A stretch of DNA of 64,000 nucleotides from a virus. Below the pieces are notes generated by a model, which saw nothing but the letters and a program-made list of their open reading frames with translations, made no database searches and had not been told where the DNA came from. Shown piece after piece: positions 33,576 through 42,131 of the stretch (positions are counted from its first letter, which is position 1; each line of letters starts with the position of its first letter). Both the position numbers and the translations under genes were made by a program. The DNA is taken from positions 34,783-98,782 of the IMG/VR virus record IMGVR_UViG_3300037840_000227; one strand, given 5' to 3'.

Positions 33576-33932
33576 TTACACAGCCTCGCGGGTTTTTATC
33601 CCATTCGCCGCAAGGAATTCGCGAACATCGTTAATGCTGCGGCAGACAGCCCATGGCCAGTGATTCGCGAGGCACAAGTCCCGGAAGTCTTTCTGACTTT
33701 TAGAAAGGACGCCGACGGCGGTTTTGATTTCCAGAAACAAGGCGCGTCCGCGCTCGTCCACGACGATAAGATCGGGGACGCCGGCCATGCCGCCCATCCA
33801 TTTGATCTTGGCAGCCTCAGCCTTTGTGCGAAGACCGCCCATGGGCACATGGAGACAAAGGCACCGGGGCGCCACGGTCCTTATGTATTGAACGACACTG
33901 GCCTGTAGGGACGCTTCGTCGTTGCGGCTCAC
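33576..33932 (-). CDS. VRR-NUC nuclease
   Basis: 118 residues, the usual size for stand-alone VRR-NUC proteins. Core: AGVPDLIVVDERGRALFLEI followed by K-T, giving the catalytic P-D...E-x-K, then a Q-K-x-F motif (SKSQKDFRDL). Family members are structure-selective nucleases for branched DNA and occur often in phage replication modules. Start is coupled to the HNH gene (ATGA). Confidence 0.8.
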   Translation of the reverse strand: MSRNDEASLQASVVQYIRTVAPRCLCLHVPMGGLRTKAEAAKIKWMGGMAGVPDLIVVDERGRALFLEIKTAVGVLSKSQKDFRDLCLANHWPWAVCRSINDVREFLAANGIKTREAV

Positions 33933-34456
33933 CCAAACCTCGCGAATTCTCCGAAATGCTCGGTCGCGAGACGTTTATAGGCTTCGTGCGCCGCCTCTGG
34001 TGTCTTAAAGCCAGATCGCTCTATGCGCCGATTGTTAATCTGAAGCCGTGCGATCCACCACCCTTTCCGGCGCCTGAAGAGGACGCCTTTGAATGGTGAT
34101 GCGCTATTAGAATTCTTCTTTCTGTTGGCCATATTCTTTGAGTTGTCGGCTTCCCGTAGGTTGGCGATGCGATCATCGCCTTTGTCGCCATTTTTATGAT
34201 CAATCAAACTAGCGGGGAGCGCTCCATAGAAGTATAGCCACGCCATGCGCGAAGCCTTATACGAGCGCCGGTCGACCCTGATATAACGATACCCCTTGAC
34301 ACTTACCCAGCCCGCGCGGATCTTGGCGCGGTGACGCCCGCGGCGCTCAATTATCCACTTGAACCACCCTGTCTCTGGATCGTAGAAATAGTGATCAAGC
34401 AGTCGCGCGCGGAGTGTCGCAATCTCGTCAGAGTTGAAATCAGATGCGCGCGCCAT
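33929..34456 (-). CDS. HNH endonuclease with AP2 domain
   Basis: 175 residues from ATG 34456; a longer frame to 34546 exists. HNH-3-type core: YRYIRVDRRSYKASRMAWLY then PASLIDHKNGDKGDDRIANL (H, D-H-K-N, N residues), followed by an AP2 DNA-binding domain (PFKGVLFRRRKGWWIARLQI). Typical phage homing endonuclease. AT-rich and inserted between a regulator and a nuclease gene with small overlaps. Confidence 0.8.
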   Translation of the reverse strand: MARASDFNSDEIATLRARLLDHYFYDPETGWFKWIIERRGRHRAKIRAGWVSVKGYRYIRVDRRSYKASRMAWLYFYGALPASLIDHKNGDKGDDRIANLREADNSKNMANRKKNSNSASPFKGVLFRRRKGWWIARLQINNRRIERSGFKTPEAAHEAYKRLATEHFGEFARFG

Positions 34457-34703
34457 CTCTCTGCCGCGGCTTAGGTATATAGCGAAAGTCCCGCTCGGTG
34501 AGCTCGATGCCGCGCTTTGCGGCGATGCGCTTGAGTATCTCATCATAGCGCTTGGGGACCCGCCCGTAGCGCCGCCACATCGCCATCGCCGGCAGAGTCA
34601 GCAAGACGCCGGTTTCCTCGTGAATCAAGCGCCTTATAGTCGCCTGTCCGTCGACTGCGAACTTGTCAAAGAGTGGGAAGCGGCCTTCGGCTTTTCTTGT
34701 CAT
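34440..34703 (-). CDS. Small DNA-binding regulator (tentative)
   Basis: 87 residues, basic. First gene of the minus-strand replication block, facing the recombination genes, the usual place for a Cro- or repressor-like protein. The middle (LTLPAMAMWRRYGRVPKRYD) resembles the recognition helix of Cro-like regulators. A promoter ends almost at its ATG, suggesting a leaderless mRNA. Pattern evidence only. Confidence 0.4.
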   Translation of the reverse strand: MTRKAEGRFPLFDKFAVDGQATIRRLIHEETGVLLTLPAMAMWRRYGRVPKRYDEILKRIAAKRGIELTERDFRYIPKPRQRDGARI

Positions 34704-34797
34704 CGGACACAGAAATATTCTCAGAAGGCCCTTGCGTCAAGTCACAGGCTATGCCTACCTATATTGAGACGCGAGAATGCTCACAGGGGAAACAGGC
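34704..34797 (-). promoter_or_regulatory. Divergent regulatory gap with minus-strand promoter
   Basis: On the minus strand, -35 TTGACG (complement of 34735-34740) and -10 TATTTC (complement of 34712-34717) are 17 bases apart. The predicted start falls 1-2 bases before the ATG at 34703. On the plus strand TATATT near 34762 may serve the recombination genes but lacks a good -35. Confidence 0.5.
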
Positions 34798-35331
34798 ATG
34801 CGGGACGGTATACCGAGGAATACCTCGCTTACGCAGGCGAGATTGCAGGAGCTTCTCGCATACGATGCGGCCACCGGAGTTCTGACCTGGATTGGCGGCA
34901 GTCGGCTCAACCGCGGCCGCGGGCGTCCACGACGTATTGGCACACGAGCGGGATTCCTGACACCTCACGGTTATAGAAATATTGCCGTTGACGGGATTAT
35001 TTATCGCGAGCACCGGATTATTTGGCTGCTCGTGACTGGTAAATGGCCGTCGCAATTTATGGATCACCGAAACCGCCGACGCGATGACAACCGGTGGAGA
35101 AATCTGCGTGAGGCGACGAGAGTCCAGAATGGACAAAACAGGGGTCTCAACAAAGACAATACAACCGGTGTCCAAGGCGTTTTCCCGAGCGGAACTAGGT
35201 TTATCGCACAGATTACAGTTGATGGTGAGCAAATCTATCTCGGTGCTTTTGGTACGGTCGAACAAGCTGCCGTTGCTCGGCGCTCCGCGAAGGAGCAGCG
35301 CCATCAGTTCCAGCCGGACGGTGGCCTATGA
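34798..35331 (+). CDS. HNH endonuclease with AP2-like domain
   Basis: 177 residues from ATG 34798 (SD AGGGGA); an ATG 21 bases earlier is possible. Core: YRNIAVDGIIYREHRIIWLL then SQFMDHRNRRRDDNRWRNLR (H, D-H-R-N, N) and an AP2-like end (NTTGVQGVFPSGTRFIAQIT). The third member of the HNH/AP2 group within 1 kb of the regulatory gap. Coupled to recE by ATGA. Confidence 0.75.
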   Translation: MRDGIPRNTSLTQARLQELLAYDAATGVLTWIGGSRLNRGRGRPRRIGTRAGFLTPHGYRNIAVDGIIYREHRIIWLLVTGKWPSQFMDHRNRRRDDNRWRNLREATRVQNGQNRGLNKDNTTGVQGVFPSGTRFIAQITVDGEQIYLGAFGTVEQAAVARRSAKEQRHQFQPDGGL

Positions 35332-36290
35332 GCGCGACACTTCCTGTCGTCAAATGGGACGGGAATAAGATTAGTCGTGCAGGTATTTATGAAAATGTGC
35401 CCATCGCGACATATCACAGTGGACATTTGTGTGTGGGGCCGTCGATATCTTCAACCGGCCTGCGAACGATTTTCGAAGATTCCGAGGAGGATTACTTCGA
35501 TAAGTCTCCATACAATCCAGATCGCGCCGAGGACGAGGAAAGGGACGAATTCACATTTGGCCGCGCACTTCATCACGCTATTCTTGGTGAACGAGATTTC
35601 GTGAAGCGCTTTGTTGTGCGCCCTGATACCTATGTCGACAAGAAGGGTGAAGCCAAACCCTGGAGCGGTAATGCCTTAAAATGTAAAGAATGGCTCAAGG
35701 AAGCCGCCGCCGCCGACCTGACTGTTTTGACACCGGCGATGCTTGAGCAAATCAAGGGCATGGCGATAAAGCTAGGCATGCTTCCTCTTGTCCGGGCTGG
35801 AGTCCTTAACGGGCTCGTTGAATGCTCGATGGTTTGGCAAGATGCCGAGACAGGCGTGTGGCTTTTGGCGCGGCCGGACGTCATCCCCACTGATAGTGGA
35901 AACTACGTCGACATTAAGAGCACGACGAGAACTAACTGGACCCCGCTCGTGCGAACGCTAGGTGAGTACAACTACCACCAACAGGCGGCCCTTGTTGCGG
36001 AAGGACATCGCATCCTGACTGGAAGGGAGATCGAGGATTTCTCTTTTTATTTCGTGAGAAAAACGAGACCTTATTCCGCTCGGATGGTTACGCTAAAGCC
36101 GGATGACTTAGCTTTGGGTGAGAGGCAGAATCACTTCGCTCTGCGGCGCTTCGTCAAGGCGTTCAATAGCGGGAAGTGGCCGGGTCCTGGGGGACTCCAG
36201 GAGGAAGTACAGTACATTGAGCTTAGCGACCGCCGCCGCCAAGAGATCGAAAATCGCCTAAAGAATGAAGGGGAGCTTACCTATGAGTGA
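35328..36290 (+). CDS. RecE/exonuclease VIII-like nuclease
   Basis: 320 residues. Core of the PDDEXK-type RecE family: an early FTFGRALHHAILGE helix, then LLARPDVIPTDSGNYVDIKS, which supplies D...D-x-K, followed by a late YNYHQQAALVAEGH helix with the conserved Q-x-A-x-Y/H pattern. It resects one strand of double-stranded ends for annealing by the RecT-like partner coded immediately downstream (8-base overlap). Likely role: phage recombination, replication restart or concatemer formation. Confidence 0.8.
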   Translation: MSATLPVVKWDGNKISRAGIYENVPIATYHSGHLCVGPSISSTGLRTIFEDSEEDYFDKSPYNPDRAEDEERDEFTFGRALHHAILGERDFVKRFVVRPDTYVDKKGEAKPWSGNALKCKEWLKEAAAADLTVLTPAMLEQIKGMAIKLGMLPLVRAGVLNGLVECSMVWQDAETGVWLLARPDVIPTDSGNYVDIKSTTRTNWTPLVRTLGEYNYHQQAALVAEGHRILTGREIEDFSFYFVRKTRPYSARMVTLKPDDLALGERQNHFALRRFVKAFNSGKWPGPGGLQEEVQYIELSDRRRQEIENRLKNEGELTYE

Positions 36291-37425
36291 CAACCGAGTG
36301 GCAATAATCGAGGGCAGGATTGATCAAGAAAGGGCGGCCTTGATCAAGATGGACGATCGAGTCGGCGGCGTCAGTTTTCAGGACGTTGCGCAGATGATGG
36401 AATTCGCGAAAATAATGTCCATTTCAGACAAGGCCGTACCAGCCTTCATGCGGGGCAATGTAGGCTTGTGCCTATCTATCATCGAGCAAGCAGATGGCTG
36501 GGGCTTCCGGCCGTACAGTCTCGCGCGGATGGCGTTTGTTGTGAATGATCAGGTCGCGTACATGTCACAGGTGATCCACGCAGTCATCGAGAAATGGGCG
36601 CCTCTCAAGCAGAGATTGCGTGCGGAGTACCTCGGTGAGGGGCCGGAACGCCAATGTAAGATTATCGGCCATATCAAGGGCGAGGTTGACCCTCTCGAAT
36701 ATCTTTCTCCAAAGTTGAAGGACATCAGCCCCAAAAATTCCCCCCTATGGAAGACTGATCCGGATCAGCAGCTTTTTTATTCGGCCTCCAGGGCATGGGC
36801 GAAGAGGTATTGTCCAGACATCCTTATGGGCGCCTTCTCTAAGGACGAGCTAGAGGATTCGCCATTGCATATCGGCGCCGATCGCGCCAAGGACGTCACC
36901 CCCAAGGCCAACATTGTTGGCCGCTTGAACGCCGACGCCGTTGCGCGCGCCGGGTTCAATGCCGAGGCTATCCAGGAAACGCTGGAGCAGACCGCCGCTC
37001 CGGCTCAAGATGCGGGTAGCGCGCCGCCATCAACGGCCGCTGCACCGCCGGCGGTCGCAGAGGAACCACCACTCGGGCCGTCCCCTCCCGTGTCCTCTGC
37101 GGCCGCCGAACCCTCGCCGCCTGCGGACCCCGCGCAATCATTGCCGGAGGCGGATCGGACGGAGATGCCGGAAACTAAGGAGGCCATGCCGGCGTCTCCG
37201 CCTGCGGTTATGCCGCCGCCGCCGAAGCTCGGGCAGAACTACGTCGCCTATGTGAGGCTGATGCTGCCGCACATGCGCTCAGTCGATGAGCTACAGAAGT
37301 GGTGGATGTCGGCGGAGCAAAAGAAAGTCCGCAACAAGCTCCCCAACTTTGGCCAGGAGCAATTCAAAGAGAGCGTGGCGATCATCACGGAACGGTGCAA
37401 TGAACTGGCGGCGAAGGAATTGTGA
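36283..37425 (+). CDS. RecT-family single-strand annealing protein
   Basis: 380 residues from ATG 36283 (SD GGGGAG); an ATG 18 bases upstream is weaker. RecT-like core in the first 200 residues: VSFQDVAQMMEFAKIMSISD, then FMRGNVGLCLSIIEQADGWG and LARMAFVVNDQVAYMSQVIH, the standard order of the family. A Pro/Ala-rich linker (about 230-320) leads to a small C-terminal helical domain (YVAYVRLMLPHMRSVDELQK). Binds and anneals ssDNA made by the RecE partner. Confidence 0.8.
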   Translation: MSDNRVAIIEGRIDQERAALIKMDDRVGGVSFQDVAQMMEFAKIMSISDKAVPAFMRGNVGLCLSIIEQADGWGFRPYSLARMAFVVNDQVAYMSQVIHAVIEKWAPLKQRLRAEYLGEGPERQCKIIGHIKGEVDPLEYLSPKLKDISPKNSPLWKTDPDQQLFYSASRAWAKRYCPDILMGAFSKDELEDSPLHIGADRAKDVTPKANIVGRLNADAVARAGFNAEAIQETLEQTAAPAQDAGSAPPSTAAAPPAVAEEPPLGPSPPVSSAAAEPSPPADPAQSLPEADRTEMPETKEAMPASPPAVMPPPPKLGQNYVAYVRLMLPHMRSVDELQKWWMSAEQKKVRNKLPNFGQEQFKESVAIITERCNELAAKEL

Positions 37426-37426
37426 C

Positions 37427-37825
37427 ATGCAACCGCCAGCGCGCAAGCACATCCCACTGAGCGTCAAGCTAGCCGCATGTCTTGACATGCTTGGCTTGAC
37501 CGGGAAGGCGCTCGATTGGAGCCATGAACCTGCGCTCCAGCTCCGCGCCTATGACGAGCACGATTACGATCCGCCGCAGCACGATCCTCGATTTATCCGG
37601 CCGCGCACGAAGGAAGCTCATGCCGTCTTGACAAACGGGACGGCTGTGCCGCTCTCTGGCGATAAAAGCCAGATCGCGAAGGTAAGGCGCGTGCGTGAGG
37701 GTCAAGCCGCATTCCGCGCCCGGCTGCTGGCGAAGGAGGCTGGCGAGGAGTCGCCGCGGTCGCGCTGGCCAAGCAGACCGTTCGGCGCTCAAACCAAGTG
37801 CTGGCCAAAGAGGCGCGCGCGGTGA
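37427..37825 (+). CDS. HNH-like phage protein (tentative)
   Basis: 132 residues from ATG 37427, two bases after the recT stop. IPLSVKLAACLDMLGL at the N-terminus, then LDWSHEPALQLRAYDE and RFIRPRTKEAHAVLTNG: the D-H-x-P-A-L-x-x-R plus distal H-x-x-x-T-x-G layout of a phage HNH-like family, here with W-S-H-E. C-terminal part basic. Ends in a GTGA overlap with the methyltransferase gene. Confidence 0.5.
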   Translation: MQPPARKHIPLSVKLAACLDMLGLTGKALDWSHEPALQLRAYDEHDYDPPQHDPRFIRPRTKEAHAVLTNGTAVPLSGDKSQIAKVRRVREGQAAFRARLLAKEAGEESPRSRWPSRPFGAQTKCWPKRRAR

Positions 37826-38490
37826 GGTATAGCGAACTGAACATCTCGCGTTTGGACCTTGGGGAGCATCCGTTCCCAACGCTACCCGGCGGGTTCCGCG
37901 TAATCGCCGCAGATCCTCCGTGGCATTTCCGCGCAAGGACAGCGCTCCAATGTAGCAATTGGACATCGCGCCGTGATGCTGAGAAGCACTATGGCGTCAT
38001 GGGGATAGAGGACATCAAGGCGATGCCAGTACAGGCATTGGCTTCGCCAGAGGGGTGCCATTTGTTCCTTTGGGCGACGGGGCCATGCCTTCCTTTGGCT
38101 TTTGACGTGATTGAGGCATGGGGCTTCCGGTATTCATCCGTGGCCTTCACATGGGTCAAGCTGAAGCGCTCCTATCAATTGCAGCAACTTAGTACGTTGC
38201 CGCTCGTCGAGCGCGATCTACATGTCGGATTAGGCTTGACTACGCGCAAAAATGTCGAATTCTGCTTACTGGCTCGGCGGGGCAATGCGCGGCGGGAAGC
38301 TAGAGATGTGCGCGAAGTGATCCTCTCGCCGGTGCGAGAGCACTCTCGTAAGCCAGACGAGTTTTTTGAGCGCGTCGAGCGCTATGCTATTGGCCCGTAC
38401 GTCGAGCTATTCAGCCGTCAGGAGCGATCTGGATGGTGTTCCTGGGGCAATGAGCAAGGCAAATTTCTTCCGCATGTCGCGGAGGGGTAA
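37822..38490 (+). CDS. MT-A70 family adenine methyltransferase
   Basis: 222 residues from GTG 37822 in a GTGA overlap. The catalytic DPPW (residues 31-34, VIAADPPWHF), a central HLFLWATGPCLPLAFDVIEA helix and late VILSPVREHSRKPDEFFERV with the conserved H-S-x-K-P are diagnostic of MT-A70 enzymes. It should add a methyl group at N6 of adenine in DNA, probably to protect phage DNA from host restriction. Confidence 0.85.
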   Translation: MRYSELNISRLDLGEHPFPTLPGGFRVIAADPPWHFRARTALQCSNWTSRRDAEKHYGVMGIEDIKAMPVQALASPEGCHLFLWATGPCLPLAFDVIEAWGFRYSSVAFTWVKLKRSYQLQQLSTLPLVERDLHVGLGLTTRKNVEFCLLARRGNARREARDVREVILSPVREHSRKPDEFFERVERYAIGPYVELFSRQERSGWCSWGNEQGKFLPHVAEG

Positions 38491-38505
38491 CAAGGAGGAC
38501 GACTG

Positions 38506-39387
38506 ATGTTGACGACTGAAACAAGGACTATGCCGCTAGCCCCGCGCCGAGGGGTTGACCTGACGGAGCGCAACCTCTCGTGGTTCGCCGAGCGTGTCGA
38601 GCGCGGTAAGAGAGAAATCTTCGTCGAGATTGTGACGATCACGCCGGAAATCGCCAAGCGGTTGCTGGAGCAGAACGAGTGCAACCGCCCTGTGAGCGAG
38701 TCCTTGGTGGCGCAGATCACGAAGGACATCAGTTGCGGGTATTGGGTTTTGAACGGCGAGACGATCATTGTCTCGGCGGAAGGCTTCCTCAACGACGGCC
38801 AGCACCGGCTGTTAGCCGTGGTGCGCGCTGATGCTCCGATTCAAACCGCGATGATGTTTGGCGTCTCGCGCGGGAGCCGAACGACGGTGGATCAGGGGCG
38901 TTCGCGGTCAACCGCGAATTTCATGTCGATGACGAATGTCCCCAATGCCCATCGGGCGTCGGCGGTCGCAAACCTGTGGCTGGCGTACACGAAGGGCATT
39001 CTACGCCCAGAGAACACGCGGCAGGATGTACTTGCCTTCTATCGCCAGCACAAGCGCGAGATTGACGGCGCTGTGCATCGCCTGGGGGTCAATCCATACG
39101 CCGTATCGGTAGGCTACGCACCCTTGGTGGCTTCTTTCTTGATCCTGAAGGAAGTCAATCCGACAGATACCGAATGGTTCTTCGACAAGTTTCTCTCCGG
39201 CGCTGACCTGTCGCAGGAAAGCCCCATCCTTTGGCTACGCCAGAAGATGTCGCTTATCCACGGTGACGCCGTCCGCAACTGGCTCAAGCTGGAGTTGATC
39301 CTGCGTCATTGGAACGCCTGGCGGGCGAAGAAGCAGATGACGAGGCATATCGCCTTCACCGGGCAGTATCCCGATGTGCTGCCGTGA
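38506..39387 (+). CDS. ParB-like protein
   Basis: 293 residues. A ParB-type N-terminal fold: TITPEIAKRLLEQNECNRPV, then GFLNDGQHRLLAVVRADAPI with the D-G-Q-H-R motif of the nuclease/CTP-type fold. The remaining 180 residues are helical. Stand-alone copies are common in phages; possible roles include DNA binding, nicking or nucleotide hydrolysis. SD AAGGAGGA upstream. Confidence 0.75.
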   Translation: MLTTETRTMPLAPRRGVDLTERNLSWFAERVERGKREIFVEIVTITPEIAKRLLEQNECNRPVSESLVAQITKDISCGYWVLNGETIIVSAEGFLNDGQHRLLAVVRADAPIQTAMMFGVSRGSRTTVDQGRSRSTANFMSMTNVPNAHRASAVANLWLAYTKGILRPENTRQDVLAFYRQHKREIDGAVHRLGVNPYAVSVGYAPLVASFLILKEVNPTDTEWFFDKFLSGADLSQESPILWLRQKMSLIHGDAVRNWLKLELILRHWNAWRAKKQMTRHIAFTGQYPDVLP

Positions 39388-39608
39388 TGGCGGACAAGGC
39401 AGCCAGCATAATCGCCGCGGCAATGCTCCAGGCAGCGGAACGCGCCTTGATAAGCGCCGCGCTTTCAGCCGCCCGGCGCGCACAAGAGGGAGTCACCGTA
39501 ACTGAGCGGGGCATCGTCGTCTGGACGCCCGAGGCTCGGCTGGCGGAGTTCGAGATGAGGCTCTGGGAGGAATGCGCTGATGCAGTCTCAGATCTCCACG
39601 GGGAATGA
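39387..39608 (+). CDS. Small Ala-rich helical protein
   Basis: 73 residues, ATG sharing a base with the upstream TGA. Strongly helical and Ala-rich (SIIAAAMLQAAERALISAAL), with a charged C-terminus. Function unknown. Confidence 0.45.
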   Translation: MADKAASIIAAAMLQAAERALISAALSAARRAQEGVTVTERGIVVWTPEARLAEFEMRLWEECADAVSDLHGE

Positions 39609-39957
39609 CGCGAATCACACTATCGTCTTGGCCATGCCCGGTCGGAGGATAGCCCCGCAAGTTTCGATCCATGCCATCCGCCGCTATCTCGAGCGCCGGA
39701 AGGGCTTCGCCATCAATGGCAAGGTTGACGGCCTAGCGGTGCGGGCCTTCGCCCAGGCGAACGGCATTGATGTGCAAGCGGTTCAACAATCAATCCAGGA
39801 GATTGTCGCTCGGGGCGTCGCCGCCGGCGCTCCGGCTGTGCTTTATAGGGGCTACCGCTTTTATCTTTCAGGGGAAACCGTCATCACTATGACTCGGGTG
39901 AGCAAGCCTCGCCGGCGCAAGCGGGCGCGCGTTGAAGCCGACAACGAGTTCGGGTAG
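39580..39957 (+). CDS. Hypothetical protein
   Basis: 125 residues; SD GGAGG inside the end of the preceding gene. A central AIRRYLERRKGFAINGKVDG stretch and strand-rich VLYRGYRFYLSGETVITMTR followed by a very basic tail (KPRRRKRARVE). Probably nucleic-acid binding, no family recognised. Confidence 0.5.
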   Translation: MQSQISTGNDANHTIVLAMPGRRIAPQVSIHAIRRYLERRKGFAINGKVDGLAVRAFAQANGIDVQAVQQSIQEIVARGVAAGAPAVLYRGYRFYLSGETVITMTRVSKPRRRKRARVEADNEFG

Positions 39958-39985
39958 GGTGCGCGCACTTCATGAGGGCGCCTCA

Positions 39986-41293
39986 ATGACGTTGCAAACC
40001 CAGATCCAGCCGATCATTGCCGCGCTGCAGGCGCAAGTGGCGGCGCTCACCGCCAACGCGGCGGCTTTGAATGCCGATGCGGCAAGCCTCACCTCTGACG
40101 CGGCTGGCCTGACCTCAGACGCCGCATCCGTGTCAGCGCAGGCGGCTGAGATTACGGCGACGGTTGCGATATTGAACAGCCAAATCGCAGCGTTGAACGC
40201 CATCATTGTGGTTAGTCCACCGCCGCCCCCGCCGACTGTCTCGCCTCCTGGCACGACGCTCACAGCGCCGGGCGGGACGATCACGGACAAGAAGCTGAAC
40301 GCCTGGATGATGGGTGTAACCGTTTCGGGCGGCGGCTATCAGGTGATGAAGAATGGCGTTCAGGCTTACGGCGGGACCGCCAGCAAGATCGAAATCGACG
40401 TTACCGGCTTGGTGTGGATCCAAAATCCTCAGTCGGGGACCTGGTATTACGATGTTGAGCCGGCCGGGGCGACGCCTGGCTATTGGCAACAGGCGGCTAC
40501 GGGGCCTGTGACGACGATTGTAACGCCGCCGCCAGGCGGGATGGCGATCCCCTCAGGGTGGAAGGCAGTTGTTGACGATCTGTTCGCCGGCACGAGCCTA
40601 AACCCAGCTCTATGGGGAACCGTGATGGGCGACACGCCATATCCGGATTGGAGCGATTCAGGTGGATTGCCGCCGCCAGACTCCGAGATCGGTGTTCCCA
40701 GCCAATTCGATGCGGAGTTCATGACGCCGGGCGCCGTTACGGTCAACAACGGGCTGACAATCACGGCGTCGCCAAGCACGAAATACGCGAGCCTTGGCTA
40801 TACGTGGCAGGCAGGCCTCATCAACTCGTTGGGCAAGTGGCTGACGCCGAACGGTCCATTCCGGCTCCGCGTCAAGGCGCAAGTCCCGAGCTGCATGAAC
40901 GGCGAATGGCCTGGCATTTGGATGCTTGGGACAGACGGCGCAGAGCTTGATATCTACGAGGGCGGCTATACGGCGCTGGGGCTTCCGAATCAAACCGTCG
41001 CCACCAACTTGCATACCGGCAGCAACCAGCAGCAATTCGAAAATGCTGGCGTCGATCTGTCGTTGGCGCCGCACATCTATGAGGTCGACGTGTCGCCGGG
41101 CGTGTCTGTTACCTGGTTCCGCGACGGCGTGCAGATTGCATCGACAACGAATGCTGTGCCAAACGAACAGTTCTCAGTGATCATCGACTTGCAGATGGCG
41201 ACGGGGAACGCGTCGGGATGGCATACCGTGACGAGCGGATCAACACCACAGAAGATGATCGTCAACGAAGTGCAGCTACTCGTTCCAGCTTGA
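39986..41293 (+). CDS. GH16-like glycoside hydrolase with coiled-coil N-terminus
   Basis: 435 residues from ATG 39986. Residues 1-70 are an Ala/Asp/Thr heptad coiled coil (AALNADAASLTSDAAGLTSD), then a Pro-rich linker, a small beta domain, and a C-terminal laminarinase-type beta-sandwich. The GH16 catalytic signature is present: E320-L-D-I-Y-E325 within GAELDIYEGG, preceded by GEWPGIWML. Such enzymes cut beta-glucans or similar polysaccharides. The trimeric-looking coiled coil suggests a virion depolymerase, but the gene lies in the early/recombination block away from the tail genes, so exposure on the virion is uncertain. Confidence 0.7.
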   Translation: MTLQTQIQPIIAALQAQVAALTANAAALNADAASLTSDAAGLTSDAASVSAQAAEITATVAILNSQIAALNAIIVVSPPPPPPTVSPPGTTLTAPGGTITDKKLNAWMMGVTVSGGGYQVMKNGVQAYGGTASKIEIDVTGLVWIQNPQSGTWYYDVEPAGATPGYWQQAATGPVTTIVTPPPGGMAIPSGWKAVVDDLFAGTSLNPALWGTVMGDTPYPDWSDSGGLPPPDSEIGVPSQFDAEFMTPGAVTVNNGLTITASPSTKYASLGYTWQAGLINSLGKWLTPNGPFRLRVKAQVPSCMNGEWPGIWMLGTDGAELDIYEGGYTALGLPNQTVATNLHTGSNQQQFENAGVDLSLAPHIYEVDVSPGVSVTWFRDGVQIASTTNAVPNEQFSVIIDLQMATGNASGWHTVTSGSTPQKMIVNEVQLLVPA

Positions 41294-41301
41294 GGCGAAC
41301 C

Positions 41302-41523
41302 ATGGCGAACATTGCTCCAGAAATCTCGTACGTCCCCAACGGGACATCCGCCGCCGGGCCAGGCCCCAAGGTCACTCGCCGGCCGCCGAAGCCTTCGACG
41401 ATGGCCGGGCTTGCGATGACTGCGCCCAAGGCGCCCTCGGTCAAGGATAAGGCTATGGCGTTGCGGCAGCTTCTCGCCCGACTGGCCGTCCAGGGGGCGG
41501 CGATGAAAGGCGGGGCGCAATAA
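41302..41523 (+). CDS. Small hypothetical protein
   Basis: 73 residues from ATG 41302, Pro/Ala-rich start and a helical end (DKAMALRQLLARLAVQGAAM). Stop overlaps the next start (TAATG). No family recognised. Confidence 0.45.
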   Translation: MANIAPEISYVPNGTSAAGPGPKVTRRPPKPSTMAGLAMTAPKAPSVKDKAMALRQLLARLAVQGAAMKGGAQ

Positions 41524-42131
41524 TGGCCCGCGTTCTCGCCGCTACGCCACCGCGCTCCAAGCCAGGCGCGAATCTTAGCAAGAGGCCAGAGGCGGAGAGG
41601 AAAGAGCCGCCGGTTATTGCTGAGCCGAAACTGGATAGGTCGGTGTTCTTGTTTATGTCCCCGCGGGATGGGCTTGACGGGAAGGGCCGGTTCGCTCAGT
41701 GCTCGGCATGTTCAAATTTCGTCGGGGAAGCGGCGATGGAGGGCAAGGTTCGCGGTGATAGATGCGCCATTTTTGGGAGCAATTTCCCAATTAGCGACGA
41801 CAGTTCATGTAATCTTTTTACGCCTTGGGCTATGGGGTCGCCTTGCAGAGAGTGTGTGGAGCATAATGCCGCTGAACTGGCTCGCGGACTGCGCGGGGCG
41901 GTTTCTCCTTATGAAGTCGGCTTTGTCCGAGATACCGAGGTGCGGTGCGGTCAATGTCGCATGTTCGACCCTGGGCGCCCCGGCGAGGAAGAGTCGCATT
42001 GTGACTTTTTCAGGCAGCTTACTGAAAAAATGCCAGAGATCTTCGATCTTGATAAGAGAGTTGACGCGAGCGATTGTTGTAACGCATGGAATGCGTTCCC
42101 AGTATTGGGAGAGCCAAATGGCAGCCGCTAG
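41523..42131 (+). CDS. Cys-rich protein with two zinc/iron-type repeats
   Basis: 202 residues. Two similar Cys blocks: FAQCSACSNFVGEAAMEG with RCAIFG, SSCNLFTPW and SPCRECVEH; then EVRCGQCRMFDPGRPGEE with SHCDFFRQL and DASDCCNAWNAF. Each gives C-x-x-C ... C ... C/CC, fitting a zinc ribbon or small iron-sulfur site. Overlaps the HNH gene by 14 bases. Function unknown. Confidence 0.55.
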   Translation: MARVLAATPPRSKPGANLSKRPEAERKEPPVIAEPKLDRSVFLFMSPRDGLDGKGRFAQCSACSNFVGEAAMEGKVRGDRCAIFGSNFPISDDSSCNLFTPWAMGSPCRECVEHNAAELARGLRGAVSPYEVGFVRDTEVRCGQCRMFDPGRPGEEESHCDFFRQLTEKMPEIFDLDKRVDASDCCNAWNAFPVLGEPNGSR

